Shown: piece by piece, positions 23,930 to 32,797 of the stretch
Layout of the letters: each line of letters begins with the position of its first letter
How positions within the stretch are numbered: position 1 is the stretch's first letter
Source: Pseudomonas sp. LBUM920
Lineage (GTDB): Bacteria > Pseudomonadota > Gammaproteobacteria > Pseudomonadales > Pseudomonadaceae
Direction: 5' to 3'
NCBI RefSeq assembly: GCF_003852315.1
Contig: NZ_CP027762.1
Span: 1,965,501-2,029,500, forward strand
DNA: 64,000 bases
Program-made: the position numbers and the translations under genes
Notes under the pieces: generated by a model
The model's input: only the letters and a program-made list of their open reading frames with translations
What the model was told of the DNA's origin: nothing
Database searches by the model: none

Positions 23930-24802
23930 CTAGGGGGATTCGAACGGGCTGTCCACGCGGGCTTTGAACATCCGCTGGCTGGCGTGTACCAGCCAGCAGG
24001 CCAGGACAAACGGGGCCGTTAATGCGGGCAGGTGCAGGGCGGTGAAACCGGGCGTGAGGATGACCGCCAGAAGGATGCCGAGCAGTGGCTGCCAGGGGCG
24101 GCGGCATGACTGGCTTAACGCCAGCGCGGCCAGCGCCGGGTTATAGCTGTGCAGACCGAGGAGGGCGCTGGCCGGTTCGTCCAGCCACAGGGCGATCAAC
24201 ACGCCGGTAGCGGCGCCCGTGAGTGCCCATAGCGCGGCGCGGCGGTTGGCCAGCAACAGGCCAAGCGCAATCAGCGCGCCAGCCAACGGCCGGTCCAGCA
24301 GCATGATTTGCGCAAGCCCGGTGAACGGTGCGGTGAGCACGTCCAGGGTGTCGGGTGCGGTGAGCGTGAATGTGCTGTCAGGCACTGTGCCGACCAGCAA
24401 CCAGCCGAGGCCCACAAAGGGCGCGGTGTAGGCGGGCAAGTCATGTGGCGCAGTGGCGTGTTTCAACCATTGCCGCGTGAGCATCGCACTCAGGCCGCCG
24501 CACGCCAGGATCAGCGGCGGCAACAAGGCCGACCAGGCGAAGTGCTGGCTGATCAGCAAGCCCAGCAGCACGCCGTTGTAGCTGTAAAGGCCAGCTTGGC
24601 GTTCGGCCTTGGGATAACCCCGGCGCTGGGCCGTGAGCAAACCGGCGACGCCACCCAATAATGCGCCGCCGAATAAGGCCGGGGCGCCGATCAGGATGGC
24701 CAGCAGGCACAGCAAGCCACACAGCGGCTGGCGTTGCAGGAAGATCTGGCTGAAACCGTTGAGCAGGGCTTCGGCCCAGTCGGGGCAGGTTGGGTTGTGC
24801 AT
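23930..24802 (-). CDS. Urea transporter (UT family)
   Basis: 290 residues, mostly hydrophobic. The two pseudo-symmetric halves of urea channels are visible from their repeated signature: LPAYTAPFVGLGWLL and DVLTAPFTGLAQIML. YSYNGVLLGLLISQHFAW and HSYNPALAALALSQSC are the paired N-x-x-L-x-G-type segments lining the pore. Urea passes by facilitated diffusion. No urease genes are in the window. Likely co-transcribed with the potassium channel gene downstream. Confidence 0.87.
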   Translation of the reverse strand: MHNPTCPDWAEALLNGFSQIFLQRQPLCGLLCLLAILIGAPALFGGALLGGVAGLLTAQRRGYPKAERQAGLYSYNGVLLGLLISQHFAWSALLPPLILACGGLSAMLTRQWLKHATAPHDLPAYTAPFVGLGWLLVGTVPDSTFTLTAPDTLDVLTAPFTGLAQIMLLDRPLAGALIALGLLLANRRAALWALTGAATGVLIALWLDEPASALLGLHSYNPALAALALSQSCRRPWQPLLGILLAVILTPGFTALHLPALTAPFVLACWLVHASQRMFKARVDSPFESP

Positions 24803-24833
24803 GGTGGTTAGTCAGTGAGACAGAGTCGTCCCC

Positions 24834-24906
24834 AATCGCAGGCAAGCCAGCTCCCACATTTGAACGCATTGCAGATCAAAATGTGGGAGCGGGCTTGCCC
24901 GCGATG
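24834..24906. repeat. REP pair in outward orientation
   Basis: ATCGCAGGCAAGCCAGCTCC followed ~25 bp later by GTGGGAGCGGGCTTGCCCGC. The order of the arms is the reverse of a normal REPIN. Confidence 0.85.
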
Positions 24907-24921
24907 AGGCACTTACAGACG

Positions 24922-26337
24922 CTAAATCAACGTCTCGATGCGCAACGAGTTGGTCGACCCCGGCTGCCCGAACGGCACCCCCGCCGTAATCACCAACGTA
25001 TCCCCGCGCTGCGCCATGCCTTGCGCCTGAGCAATCTCCAGCGCCGTGGAACACACCTCATCCACCTGGCGCAGTCGATCGTTGACCACCGAATGCACGC
25101 CCCACGCCACGCTCAAGCGCCGCGCCGTGGACAGGTTTGGCGTGAGGTTGAGGATCGGCGCCACCGGCCGCTCCCGCGCCGCGCGCAGGCTGGAGCTGCC
25201 AGACTCGCTGTAGTTGACCAGTACCGCCACCGGCAGAATGCTGCTGATACGCCGGATCGCGCAGCTGATCGCGTCTGACACCGTGGCGTCCGCCTTCGGC
25301 CGGCTGACGTCCAGCTGCGTCTGGTAGTCCGGGCCGTTTTCCACTTGGCGGATGATCTTGCTCATCATCTGCACGGCTTCCAGCGGGTATTCACCCGAAG
25401 CGGTTTCCGCCGACAGCATCACCGCGTCGGCGCCTTCGGCCACCGCGTTGGCCACATCCGTCACTTCGGCGCGGGTTGGCGCAGGCGAAAAACGCATGGA
25501 TTCGAGCATTTGCGTGGCCACCACCACTGGTTTGCCCAGCTGGCGGCAGGTGCTGATGATGTCTTTCTGGATTTGCGGCACGCTTTCGGCGGGCACTTCC
25601 ACGCCCAGGTCGCCTCTGGCCACCATGATTGCGTCACTCAGCTCAGCGATTTCCTGCAAGCGTTGCACGGCAGACGGTTTTTCGATCTTGGCCATCAAAA
25701 ACGCCTTGTCGCCGATCAACTCGCGGGCCTCGCGGATATCTTCCGGGCGCTGCACGAATGACAGCGCCACCCAATCCACGCCCAGCTCCAGGCCGAAGCT
25801 CAGGTCGCGGCGGTCCTTGGCGGTCAGTGGGCTGAGTTCCAGCAAGGCTTGCGGCACGTTCACGCCTTTGCGGTCGGACAGTTCACCGCCATTGAGCACG
25901 GTGGTGTCGATGGCCTCGGCATGTTTGGTGATCACCCGCAGGCGCAACTTGCCGTCATCGAGCAGCAGGTCCATGCCCGGCTCCAGCGCCGCGATGATTT
26001 CCGGGTGGGGCAGGTTGACCCGGCATTGATCGCCCGGCGTTGGGTCCAGGTCCAGGCGCAACGCCTGGCCGCGCACCAGTTGCACCTTGCCCTCGGCAAA
26101 CGTGCCGACGCGCAGCTTCGGCCCTTGCAGGTCCATCAGGATGCCCAGCGGGTAATTGAGCTGGCGCTCCACCTGGCGGATCCACTGGTAGCGTTGGGCA
26201 TGATCGGCGTGGTCGCCATGGCTGAAGTTGAGGCGAAAGATATTCACCCCGGCCTCCACCAGCTCGCGGATGTCATCGATGCCGTCGGTGGCCGGGCCCA
26301 GGGTGGCGAGGATTTTGACCTTCTTGTCAGGCGTCAT
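24922..26337 (-). CDS. pykF: Pyruvate kinase
   Basis: Converts phosphoenolpyruvate and ADP to pyruvate and ATP. 471 residues. KKVKILATLGPATDGIDDIR (start), NIFRLNFSHG, ILMDLQGPKLRVG, and the active-site segment LMAKIEKPSAVQRLQEIAEL with the catalytic lysine, followed by IMVARGDLGVEVP and KPVVVATQMLESM. ATG at 26337 starts the usual MTPDKK. The start overlaps the end of ttuD by 11 bp, so it is the last gene of the glyoxylate-to-glycerate operon, sending the carbon to pyruvate. pykF versus pykA naming is by operon context. Confidence 0.93.
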   Translation of the reverse strand: MTPDKKVKILATLGPATDGIDDIRELVEAGVNIFRLNFSHGDHADHAQRYQWIRQVERQLNYPLGILMDLQGPKLRVGTFAEGKVQLVRGQALRLDLDPTPGDQCRVNLPHPEIIAALEPGMDLLLDDGKLRLRVITKHAEAIDTTVLNGGELSDRKGVNVPQALLELSPLTAKDRRDLSFGLELGVDWVALSFVQRPEDIREARELIGDKAFLMAKIEKPSAVQRLQEIAELSDAIMVARGDLGVEVPAESVPQIQKDIISTCRQLGKPVVVATQMLESMRFSPAPTRAEVTDVANAVAEGADAVMLSAETASGEYPLEAVQMMSKIIRQVENGPDYQTQLDVSRPKADATVSDAISCAIRRISSILPVAVLVNYSESGSSSLRAARERPVAPILNLTPNLSTARRLSVAWGVHSVVNDRLRQVDEVCSTALEIAQAQGMAQRGDTLVITAGVPFGQPGSTNSLRIETLI

Positions 26338-27607
26338 GTTTGGCAGTCTCAAGAATCAGGATGGCGCGGAAGTCATTGACGTTGGTGCGGGTCGGCTCGG
26401 TGATGATCAAGCCGTCGAGGGCGGCGAAATAGCCGTAGCCATTGTTGTTGTCCAGCTCGTCGCTGGCCGACAGGCCCAGGGCTTCGGCGCGGGCGTAGCT
26501 GGTGGGGGTCATGATCGCGCCGGCGTTGTCTTGCGAACCGTCGATGCCGTCGGTGTCGCCGGCCAGGGCGTAGACGCCGGGCAGGCCCTTGAGGCTGTCG
26601 GTGAGGCTGAGCAGGAACTCGGCATTGCGCCCACCACGGCCATCGCCGCGTACGGTGACGGTGGTTTCACCGCCGGAGAGGATCACGCACGGTGCCGCCA
26701 GCGGCTGGCCATGCTGCACGATCTGCCGGGCAATGCCGGCGTGCACCTTGGCCACATCCCGCGCTTCGCCTTCGAGGTCGCCGAGGATCAGCGGGCTGAA
26801 CCCGGCCTGGCGCACTTTCACCGCCACGGCTTCCAGCGACTGCTGTGGGCGGGCGATCAGTTGGAAGTGGCTGCGCGCGAGCACCGGGTCGCCGGGCTTG
26901 ACGGTTTCCGACGCGGGGTCTTGCAACCAGCTGCGCACCGAAGCGGGCGCGTCGATGCTGTAACGCTTGAGGATTGCCAGGGCTTGCTGCGAGGTGCTTG
27001 GGTCGCCGACGGTGGGGCCGGAGGCGATGACGGTGGCCTGATCGCCCGGCACGTCGGAGATCGCGTAGGTGTAGACCGTCGCCGGCCAAGCCGCCTTGGC
27101 CAGGCGCCCGCCCTTGATCGCCGAGAGGTGCTTGCGCACGCAATTCATCTCGCCAATGGTCGCGCCGGATTTGAGCAGGGCTTTGTTGATGGTCTGCTTG
27201 TCGGCCAGGGTGATGCCTTCGGCGGGCAAGGCCAGCAAGGCAGAACCGCCACCGGAGAGCAGGAAGATCACGCGGTCGTCTTCGGTGAGGTTGCCGATCA
27301 GTGCCAGCACGCGCTTGGCCACCGCCAGGCCGGCGGCATCGGGCACCGGATGTGCGGCTTCGACCACTTCGATTTTTTTGCACGGTGCGCCGTGGCCGTA
27401 GCGGGTGACCACCAGGCCCGAGACGTCGCCTTGCCAGCACTCCTCGACCACGAGAGCCATGGCCGCCGCGGCTTTGCCAGCGCCGATCACGATCACACGG
27501 CCGCTGCGGTCGGCGGGCAGATAAGGTTCAAGCACTTGCCGGGGGTGGGCGGCGTCGATGGCTGCGGCAAACAGCTCGCGAAGCAGGTGTTGCGGATCGA
27601 CCGACAT
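26327..27607 (-). CDS. ttuD: Glycerate 2-kinase / hydroxypyruvate reductase TtuD
   Basis: 426 residues of the MOFRL/GckA family: N-terminal Rossmann-like part with VIVIGAGKAAAAMALVVEEC and LLSGGGSALLALPAEGI, and C-terminal MOFRL part with CVILSGGETTVTVRGDGRGG, RNAEFLLSL and AGDTDGIDGSQDNAGA. These proteins are often named hydroxypyruvate reductase but phosphorylate D-glycerate to 2-phosphoglycerate in characterised cases. Placed after glxR, which makes glycerate, and before pyruvate kinase, the kinase activity fits well. Confidence 0.9.
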   Translation of the reverse strand: MSVDPQHLLRELFAAAIDAAHPRQVLEPYLPADRSGRVIVIGAGKAAAAMALVVEECWQGDVSGLVVTRYGHGAPCKKIEVVEAAHPVPDAAGLAVAKRVLALIGNLTEDDRVIFLLSGGGSALLALPAEGITLADKQTINKALLKSGATIGEMNCVRKHLSAIKGGRLAKAAWPATVYTYAISDVPGDQATVIASGPTVGDPSTSQQALAILKRYSIDAPASVRSWLQDPASETVKPGDPVLARSHFQLIARPQQSLEAVAVKVRQAGFSPLILGDLEGEARDVAKVHAGIARQIVQHGQPLAAPCVILSGGETTVTVRGDGRGGRNAEFLLSLTDSLKGLPGVYALAGDTDGIDGSQDNAGAIMTPTSYARAEALGLSASDELDNNNGYGYFAALDGLIITEPTRTNVNDFRAILILETAKHDA

Positions 27608-27674
27608 AAGCGGGCTCCCGGGGATTTTTTGTTATTAGATAGGCATCAATTTCAGACTTGGAATGCGATCAAAT

Positions 27675-27772
27675 GTGGGAGCGGGCTTGCCCGCGAATGC
27701 GGTCTTTCATTCAACATCCGTGCTGACTGACCTGGCGCATTCGCGAGCAAGCCCGCTCCCACATTCGACCGC
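27675..27772. repeat. REPIN between glxR and ttuD
   Basis: Inverted REP pair inside the gcl operon, in the 190-bp gap between glxR and ttuD. Confidence 0.9.
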
Positions 27773-27797
27773 ATTTCAACGGGAGGAGCGGTGTGGG

Positions 27798-28688
27798 CTA
27801 CTTATCGCGAATCGAAAAATTCGCCATGTGCTCCAGGCCCTTGATCAACGCCGAATGGTCCCAATTGCCGCCGCCAATCGCCGTGCAGGTACTGAACACC
27901 TGCTGCGTACCGGCGGTGTTCGGCAGGTTGATGCCCAGCTCCTTGGCACCGGCCAGTGCCAGGTTCAAATCCTTCTGGTGCAGGTTGATGCGGAAGCCCG
28001 GATCGAAGGTGCCTTTGATCATGCGCTCGCCATGCACTTCCAGAATCTTCGAGGAAGCAAAGCCGCCCATCAGCGCTTCACGCACCTTGGCTGGGTCGGC
28101 GCCGTTTTTCGAGGCGAACAGCAGCGCTTCGGCCACCGCCTGAATATTCAGCGCGACGATGATCTGGTTGGCGACCTTGGCGGTCTGGCCATCGCCGTTG
28201 CCGCCGACCAGGGTGATGTTCTTGCCCATGCTCTGGAACAGGGGCAAAGCGCGTTCGAAGGTCTGCGGCTCGCCACCGACCATGATGCTCAAGGTGCCGG
28301 CCTTGGCGCCGACTTCACCGCCGGACACCGGGGCGTCAAGGTACTGCGCGCCGGTTTCGTTGATCTTCGCCGCGAACCCCTTGGTGGCGGTGGGCGAGAT
28401 CGAACTCATGTCGATCACCACCTTGTTCGGCGACAGGCCGGCCGCGACGCCATCCTTGCGGAACAGCACGTCATCGACCTGCGGGGTGTCGGGCACCATG
28501 ACGATGATGAACTCGGCTTCCTGCGCCACTTGCTGCGGATTGGCCAGGGCCACTGCGCCCGCGTCGATCAGGGCCTGCGGGGCTTTGCCGTGGTGTTCGG
28601 AGAGGAACAGTTGGTGACCTGCTTTCTGCAGGTTCGCAGCCATGGGTTCGCCCATGATGCCGGTGCCGATAAATCCGATTTTAGCCAT
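27798..28688 (-). CDS. glxR: Tartronate semialdehyde reductase (2-hydroxy-3-oxopropionate reductase)
   Basis: Reduces tartronate semialdehyde to D-glycerate with NAD(P)H. 296 residues of the beta-hydroxyacid dehydrogenase family: N-terminal dinucleotide fold IGFIGTGIMGEPMAANLQKA, substrate-binding DAPVSGGEVGAKAGTLSIMV, and the catalytic lysine segment GQTAKVANQIIVALN. ATG 28688 gives the normal MAKIGFIG start. Third gene of the gcl operon, following hyi; REPINs lie on both sides. Confidence 0.93.
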   Translation of the reverse strand: MAKIGFIGTGIMGEPMAANLQKAGHQLFLSEHHGKAPQALIDAGAVALANPQQVAQEAEFIIVMVPDTPQVDDVLFRKDGVAAGLSPNKVVIDMSSISPTATKGFAAKINETGAQYLDAPVSGGEVGAKAGTLSIMVGGEPQTFERALPLFQSMGKNITLVGGNGDGQTAKVANQIIVALNIQAVAEALLFASKNGADPAKVREALMGGFASSKILEVHGERMIKGTFDPGFRINLHQKDLNLALAGAKELGINLPNTAGTQQVFSTCTAIGGGNWDHSALIKGLEHMANFSIRDK

Positions 28689-28752
28689 GATCAAAATCCT
28701 CTTTTTTAGGTGTACGGGCCTGGCACGGCCGTCTAAACACAGGACATCCAAT

Positions 28753-28840
28753 GTGGGAGCGGGCTTGCTCGCGAAGGCAGTCTGACACTCAGCATTGATG
28801 TCGACTGATACACCGCTTTCGCGAGCAAGCCCGCTCCCAC
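28753..28840. repeat. REPIN between hyi and glxR
   Basis: Inverted REP pair in the 173-bp hyi-glxR gap, the second REPIN within this operon. Confidence 0.9.
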
Positions 28841-28861
28841 ATTTGGTCCGTGTTTGTTCAA

Positions 28862-29644
28862 TCAGATAGCGTTGTGGCTCTTGAGCCAGCCAAGACCCGC
28901 TTCAGTCGTGGTCAACGGCTTGTATTCACAGCCGACCCAACCCGTATAACCAATGCGGTCCAGATGCTCGAACAGGAAGCGATAGTTGATCTCCCCGGTT
29001 CCCGGCTCGTTACGCCCCGGGTTGTCCGCCAGCTGGATGTGGTTGATCTCATCCAGGTGCGCGGCCATGGTCCGGGCCAGATCGCCTTCCATGATTTGCA
29101 TGTGATAGATGTCGTACTGCAGGAACAGGTTGGCACTGCCCACCTGCTCGCGAATCGACAGGGCCTGCGCCGTGTTGTTGAGGTAGAAGCCCGGGATGTC
29201 ACGGGTGTTGATCATCTCCATGACCAGCTTGATGCCCGCGGCTTGCAGCTTGTCGGCGGCGTACTTGAGGTTGGCGACAAAGGTTTTTTCCACGGTTTGG
29301 TCGTCAACGCCTTGCGGCCGGATGCCGGCCAGGCAGTTGATCTGGGTATTGCCCAGCACCTGGGCGTAGGCGATGGCCAGCTTGACCCCGGCGCGGAATT
29401 CCTCGACCCGGTCCGGGTGGCACGCCACGCCGCGTTCGCCCTTGGCCCAGTCACCGGCCGGCAAGTTGAACAGCACTTGGGTCAGGCCATTGGCGTCCAG
29501 GTGCGCCTTGATCTCGGCGGAGCTGAACTCGTACGGGAACAGGTACTCGACCCCCTGGAAGCCGGCATCGGCAGCCGCTTTGAAACGGGCGAGAAAGTCC
29601 TGCTCGGTAAACAGCATGGACAGGTTGGCGGCAAAACGCGGCAT
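28862..29644 (-). CDS. hyi: Hydroxypyruvate isomerase
   Basis: Interconverts hydroxypyruvate and tartronate semialdehyde. 260 residues with an AP-endonuclease-2-like TIM barrel: MPRFAANLSMLFTEQDFLAR start, GFQGVEYLFPYEFS, KLVMEMINTRDIPGFYLNNT with metal ligands, LQYDIYHMQIMEGDLARTMA and the C-terminal WVGCEYKP. ATG at 29644 with AAGGAGA upstream. It begins 10 bp after gcl and is surely co-transcribed. Confidence 0.94.
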   Translation of the reverse strand: MPRFAANLSMLFTEQDFLARFKAAADAGFQGVEYLFPYEFSSAEIKAHLDANGLTQVLFNLPAGDWAKGERGVACHPDRVEEFRAGVKLAIAYAQVLGNTQINCLAGIRPQGVDDQTVEKTFVANLKYAADKLQAAGIKLVMEMINTRDIPGFYLNNTAQALSIREQVGSANLFLQYDIYHMQIMEGDLARTMAAHLDEINHIQLADNPGRNEPGTGEINYRFLFEHLDRIGYTGWVGCEYKPLTTTEAGLGWLKSHNAI

Positions 29645-29654
29645 AGGGTTCTCC

Positions 29655-31430
29655 TTAATCGAGCAGGGAAATGGCAGTCGGTGCATCGTTGCCGACCAGG
29701 GCCAGATCTTCGAATTCGTTGACGGCGTTGATCTCGGTGCCCATGGAAATATTGGTCACGCGCTCCAGAATAATCTCAACAATCACCGGAACCTTGAATT
29801 CTTCGATCATTTCCTTGGCCTTGCGCAGCGCCGGGGCGATCTGGCCCGGTTCGAATACACGCAGTGCCTTGCACCCCAGGCCTTCGGCGACGGCCACGTG
29901 ATCGACGCCATACCCATTGAGTTCCGGGGCGTTGAGGTTGTCGAAGGACAGCTGCACGCAGTAGTCCATTTCAAACCCGCGCTGGGCCTGGCGGATCAAC
30001 CCGAGGTAGGAGTTGTTCACCACCACGTGGATGTACGGCAGCTTGAACTGCGCGCCCACGGCCAGCTCTTCGATCATGAACTGGAAGTCATAGTCGCCCG
30101 ACAGCGCCACCACCTTGCGGCTCGGGTCAGCCTTGACCACACCGAGCGCGGCCGGAATGGTCCAGCCCAAGGGACCGGCCTGACCGCAGTTGATCCAGTG
30201 ACGTGGCTTGTAGACGTGCAGGAATTGCGCGCCGGCAATCTGCGACAGGCCGATGGTGCTGACGTAGCAGGTGTCTTTGCCGAACACCTGGTTCATCTCT
30301 TCATACACGCGTTGCGGCTTGACCGGCACGTTGTCGAAGTGGGTCTTGCGGTGCAGGGTGGCCTTGCGCTCCTGGCAGTCGTGCAGCCAGGCGCTGCGGT
30401 CCTTGAGTTTGCCGGCGGCTTTCCACTCGCGGGCCACTTCAATGAACATCGTCAGGGCGGAGCCGGCATCGGAAACGATGCCCAGGTCCGGGGTGAATAC
30501 GCGGCCAATCTGCGTCGGCTCGATGTCGACGTGGATGAATTTGCGCCCTTCGGTGTACACCTCCACCGAGCCGGTGTGGCGGTTGGCCCAGCGGTTGCCG
30601 ATACCCAGCACTACGTCCGATTTGAGCAGCGTCGCGTTGCCATAACGGTGCGAGGTTTGCAGACCGACCATGCCGACCATCTGCGGGTGATCATCCGGGA
30701 TCGTGCCCCAGCCCATCAGCGTCGGGATTACCGGGATGCCGGTCAACTCGGCGAACTCCACCAGCAGTTCGCTGGCGTCGGCGTTGATCACGCCGCCACC
30801 GCTGACCAGCAATGGCCGTTCGGCCTGCTCCAGCAGCGCCAACGCTTTTTCGACCTGGATGCGCGTGGCCAATGGTTTGGCCAGGGGCAGCGGCTGGTAG
30901 GCGTCGATGTCGAATTCGATCTCGGCCATCTGCACGTCGAATGGCAGGTCGATCAGCACCGGGCCTGGGCGGCCGGAGCGCATTTCATAGAAGGCTTTCT
31001 GGAACGCGTAAGGCACTTGGCCCGGCTCCAGGACGGTGGTCGCCCACTTGGTCACCGGCTTGACGATGCTGGTGATGTCGACGGCCTGGAAATCCTCTTT
31101 GTGCATGCGTGCACGCGGGGCCTGGCCGGTGATGCACAGAATCGGGATCGAGTCGGCCGAGGCGCTGTACAGGCCGGTGACCATGTCGGTGCCCGCCGGG
31201 CCCGAGGTGCCGATGCACACACCGATATTGCCGGCCTTGGTGCGGGTGTAGCCCTCGGCCATGTGCGAGGCGCCTTCAACGTGGCGAGCAAGGACGTGAT
31301 CGATGCCACCGACCTTCTGCAAGGCCGAATACAGCGGGTTGATGGCGGCGCCTGGAATGCCGAAGGCGGTGTCTACGCCTTCACGGCGCATCACCAGGAC
31401 GGCGGCTTCGATTGCTCTCATTTTGCTCAT
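29655..31430 (-). CDS. gcl: Glyoxylate carboligase (tartronate semialdehyde synthase)
   Basis: Thiamine-diphosphate enzyme joining two glyoxylates to tartronate semialdehyde with loss of CO2. 591 residues. FGIPGAAINPLYSALQKVGG and ARHVEGASHMAEGYTRTKAG begin the PYR domain; residue 51 is Val in RHVEGA where other ThDP enzymes have Glu, the known peculiarity of Gcl. The PP-domain motif is GDYDFQFMIEELAVGAQFKL ... NNSYLGLIRQ. First gene of gcl-hyi-glxR-ttuD-pyk, the route from glyoxylate (from allantoin, glycolate or ethylene glycol) to central carbon. A TTGTATACAA palindrome lies 28 bp upstream of the start. Confidence 0.95.
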   Translation of the reverse strand: MSKMRAIEAAVLVMRREGVDTAFGIPGAAINPLYSALQKVGGIDHVLARHVEGASHMAEGYTRTKAGNIGVCIGTSGPAGTDMVTGLYSASADSIPILCITGQAPRARMHKEDFQAVDITSIVKPVTKWATTVLEPGQVPYAFQKAFYEMRSGRPGPVLIDLPFDVQMAEIEFDIDAYQPLPLAKPLATRIQVEKALALLEQAERPLLVSGGGVINADASELLVEFAELTGIPVIPTLMGWGTIPDDHPQMVGMVGLQTSHRYGNATLLKSDVVLGIGNRWANRHTGSVEVYTEGRKFIHVDIEPTQIGRVFTPDLGIVSDAGSALTMFIEVAREWKAAGKLKDRSAWLHDCQERKATLHRKTHFDNVPVKPQRVYEEMNQVFGKDTCYVSTIGLSQIAGAQFLHVYKPRHWINCGQAGPLGWTIPAALGVVKADPSRKVVALSGDYDFQFMIEELAVGAQFKLPYIHVVVNNSYLGLIRQAQRGFEMDYCVQLSFDNLNAPELNGYGVDHVAVAEGLGCKALRVFEPGQIAPALRKAKEMIEEFKVPVIVEIILERVTNISMGTEINAVNEFEDLALVGNDAPTAISLLD

Positions 31431-31457
31431 GGTTTTGGTGCCTCTTGCGTTTTGTAA

Positions 31458-31467
31458 TTGTATACAA
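31458..31467. promoter_or_regulatory. Palindromic operator TTGTATACAA, gcl-proximal
   Basis: Perfect 10-bp palindrome 28 bp upstream of the gcl start, in an AT-rich intergenic region. TTGTATACAA is the form of operator commonly bound by GntR-family (FadR/VanR-type) repressors. An identical site lies 128 bp away. Confidence 0.6.
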
Positions 31468-31585
31468 GTGGTTTCTGGTCGAAGTGTATTCACGGCGAGC
31501 GGGGCAGGTCAATGCATTTTATAAACTGGCCTTTACGCAGGTCTGGATAGCTTTTTTCGACGTATGGAGCTTTTGTGCGGAAATA

Positions 31586-31595
31586 TTGTATACAA
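31586..31595. promoter_or_regulatory. Palindromic operator TTGTATACAA, second copy
   Basis: Identical 10-bp palindrome, sharing ATTGTATACAA with the first site, about 90 bp upstream of the DUF336 gene. The two could be bridged by one regulator controlling both directions. Confidence 0.6.
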
Positions 31596-31686
31596 AAAAT
31601 AATCTCATTGTGTTCTATTTGTTTGATCGAGCTTCTGATCAAACAGACTTCAACCCTTTCCCAATAACAAAAGAAGGACGGCACCC

Positions 31687-32127
31687 ATGAGCGCTTTAAC
31701 CTTGAAACTCGCCACCCAACTGGCCAGCCAGGCCCTCACCGCAGGCCGCACCATTTGCGCCGCGCCGCTGACCATTGCGGTGCTCGACAGCGGCGGCCAC
31801 TTGGTTACCCTGCAACGCGAAGACGGCGCCAGCCTGCTGCGCCCGCAAATCGCCATCGGCAAGGCCTGGGGCGCGATTGCGCTGGGCAAGGGTTCGCGTT
31901 TGCTGGCGTTGGATGCGCAGCAGCGCCCGGCATTTATCGCGGCGTTGAACAGCCTCGGGCAGGGCAGCGTGGTGCCCGCGCCGGGCGGCGTGTTGATTCG
32001 GGATCAGGCGGGGGCGGTACTGGGGGCGATCGGGATCAGTGGGGACACTTCGGATATTGATGAGCAGTGCGCGATTACGGCGATTGAGGGGGTGGGGTTG
32101 TTGGCGGATGCGGGGGTGTCTGCTTGA
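31687..32127 (+). CDS. GlcG/HbpS-like DUF336 protein
   Basis: 146 residues of the DUF336 family, which includes GlcG of the glycolate operon and haem-binding HbpS. Family features: LTIAVLDSGGHLVTLQREDG, ARPQIAIGKAWGA-like (here LLRPQIAIGKAWGAIALGKG), VPAPGGVLIRD and GAIGISGDTSDIDEQCA. Role in glycolate/glyoxylate metabolism is not established. It diverges from gcl and shares an intergenic region with two identical palindromes, which links it to the pathway. No signal peptide. Confidence 0.85.
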   Translation: MSALTLKLATQLASQALTAGRTICAAPLTIAVLDSGGHLVTLQREDGASLLRPQIAIGKAWGAIALGKGSRLLALDAQQRPAFIAALNSLGQGSVVPAPGGVLIRDQAGAVLGAIGISGDTSDIDEQCAITAIEGVGLLADAGVSA

Positions 32128-32149
32128 TTTGAGATGACTGGGCTGGCCC

Positions 32150-32226
32150 CTTCGCGAGCAAGCCCGCTCCCACAGTTTTGACCGTGTTCACAGATCAAAT
32201 GTGGGAGCGGGCTTGCTCGCGAAGGC
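32150..32226. repeat. REP pair in outward orientation, left of the RAYT gene
   Basis: TTCGCGAGCAAGCCCGCTCC then GTGGGAGCGGGCTTGCTCGC about 30 bp later, 19 bp from the end of the RAYT gene. The arm order is opposite to the usual REPIN. Confidence 0.9.
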
Positions 32227-32244
32227 GACGACTCGGTCCCGGCT

Positions 32245-32703
32245 CTATACCCAAACCGCATCCCACAGCGGATAGTCGCCAATGCGCTTCACCAACCCGG
32301 CCCGCAGAGGGTTGGCGACAACATACCTGGCCATTTTCACCAAGTCGTCTTCCTTGCGCAGCGCACGATCATGAAAGCTGGTCTGCCACAGCCGCCCCTT
32401 GCGGCCCGTGGCACCGTTCACAGTCCGAGTGCTTTTGGATTTCACCTGGCACAGCAGATCCCCCAGCGAGCCTTTTTTCAGTTCGATCAGCCAGTGAAAA
32501 TGGTCAGGCATCACCACCCAGGCCAGGGAGTTAGCCAGCCCTTGGTACTGGGCCAATCTGAACTGCCAGACCACCAGGCGACCGAGGTGAAAGTCGCTGA
32601 ATATTGGTACGCGTTCGTGGGTGTTGGTGGTGATCAGGTAGGTGCGATTTGATTCGCTGAATCGGCCGATGCGCAGGCGGTGTGAGGTCGCGTGATCAGG
32701 CAT
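32245..32703 (-). CDS. REP-associated tyrosine transposase (RAYT)
   Basis: 152-residue Y1-transposase of the IS200-like superfamily, the type that is single-copy, lies between REP sequences and is thought to disperse them. The metal-binding HUH-type motif is MPDHFHWLIEL (H68, H70), and the catalytic tyrosine is Y127 in MARYVVANPLRAGLV. FHDRALRKEDDL is also typical. REP pairs flank it on both sides (32150-32226 and 32798-32893) and are of the same GTGGGAGCGGGCTTGC type as those elsewhere in the window. It is not an insertion sequence: no terminal ends or target duplication are visible. All catalytic residues are intact. Confidence 0.92.
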   Translation of the reverse strand: MPDHATSHRLRIGRFSESNRTYLITTNTHERVPIFSDFHLGRLVVWQFRLAQYQGLANSLAWVVMPDHFHWLIELKKGSLGDLLCQVKSKSTRTVNGATGRKGRLWQTSFHDRALRKEDDLVKMARYVVANPLRAGLVKRIGDYPLWDAVWV

Positions 32704-32797
32704 TCCATTGCCTCCCTTCAGAGAGTGTTCTGAGAGGCTAGATCCTGGTGACGGATGCTGATCGACAGGCTGTTGGCAGGATGTGTCTGGGAGGGCG

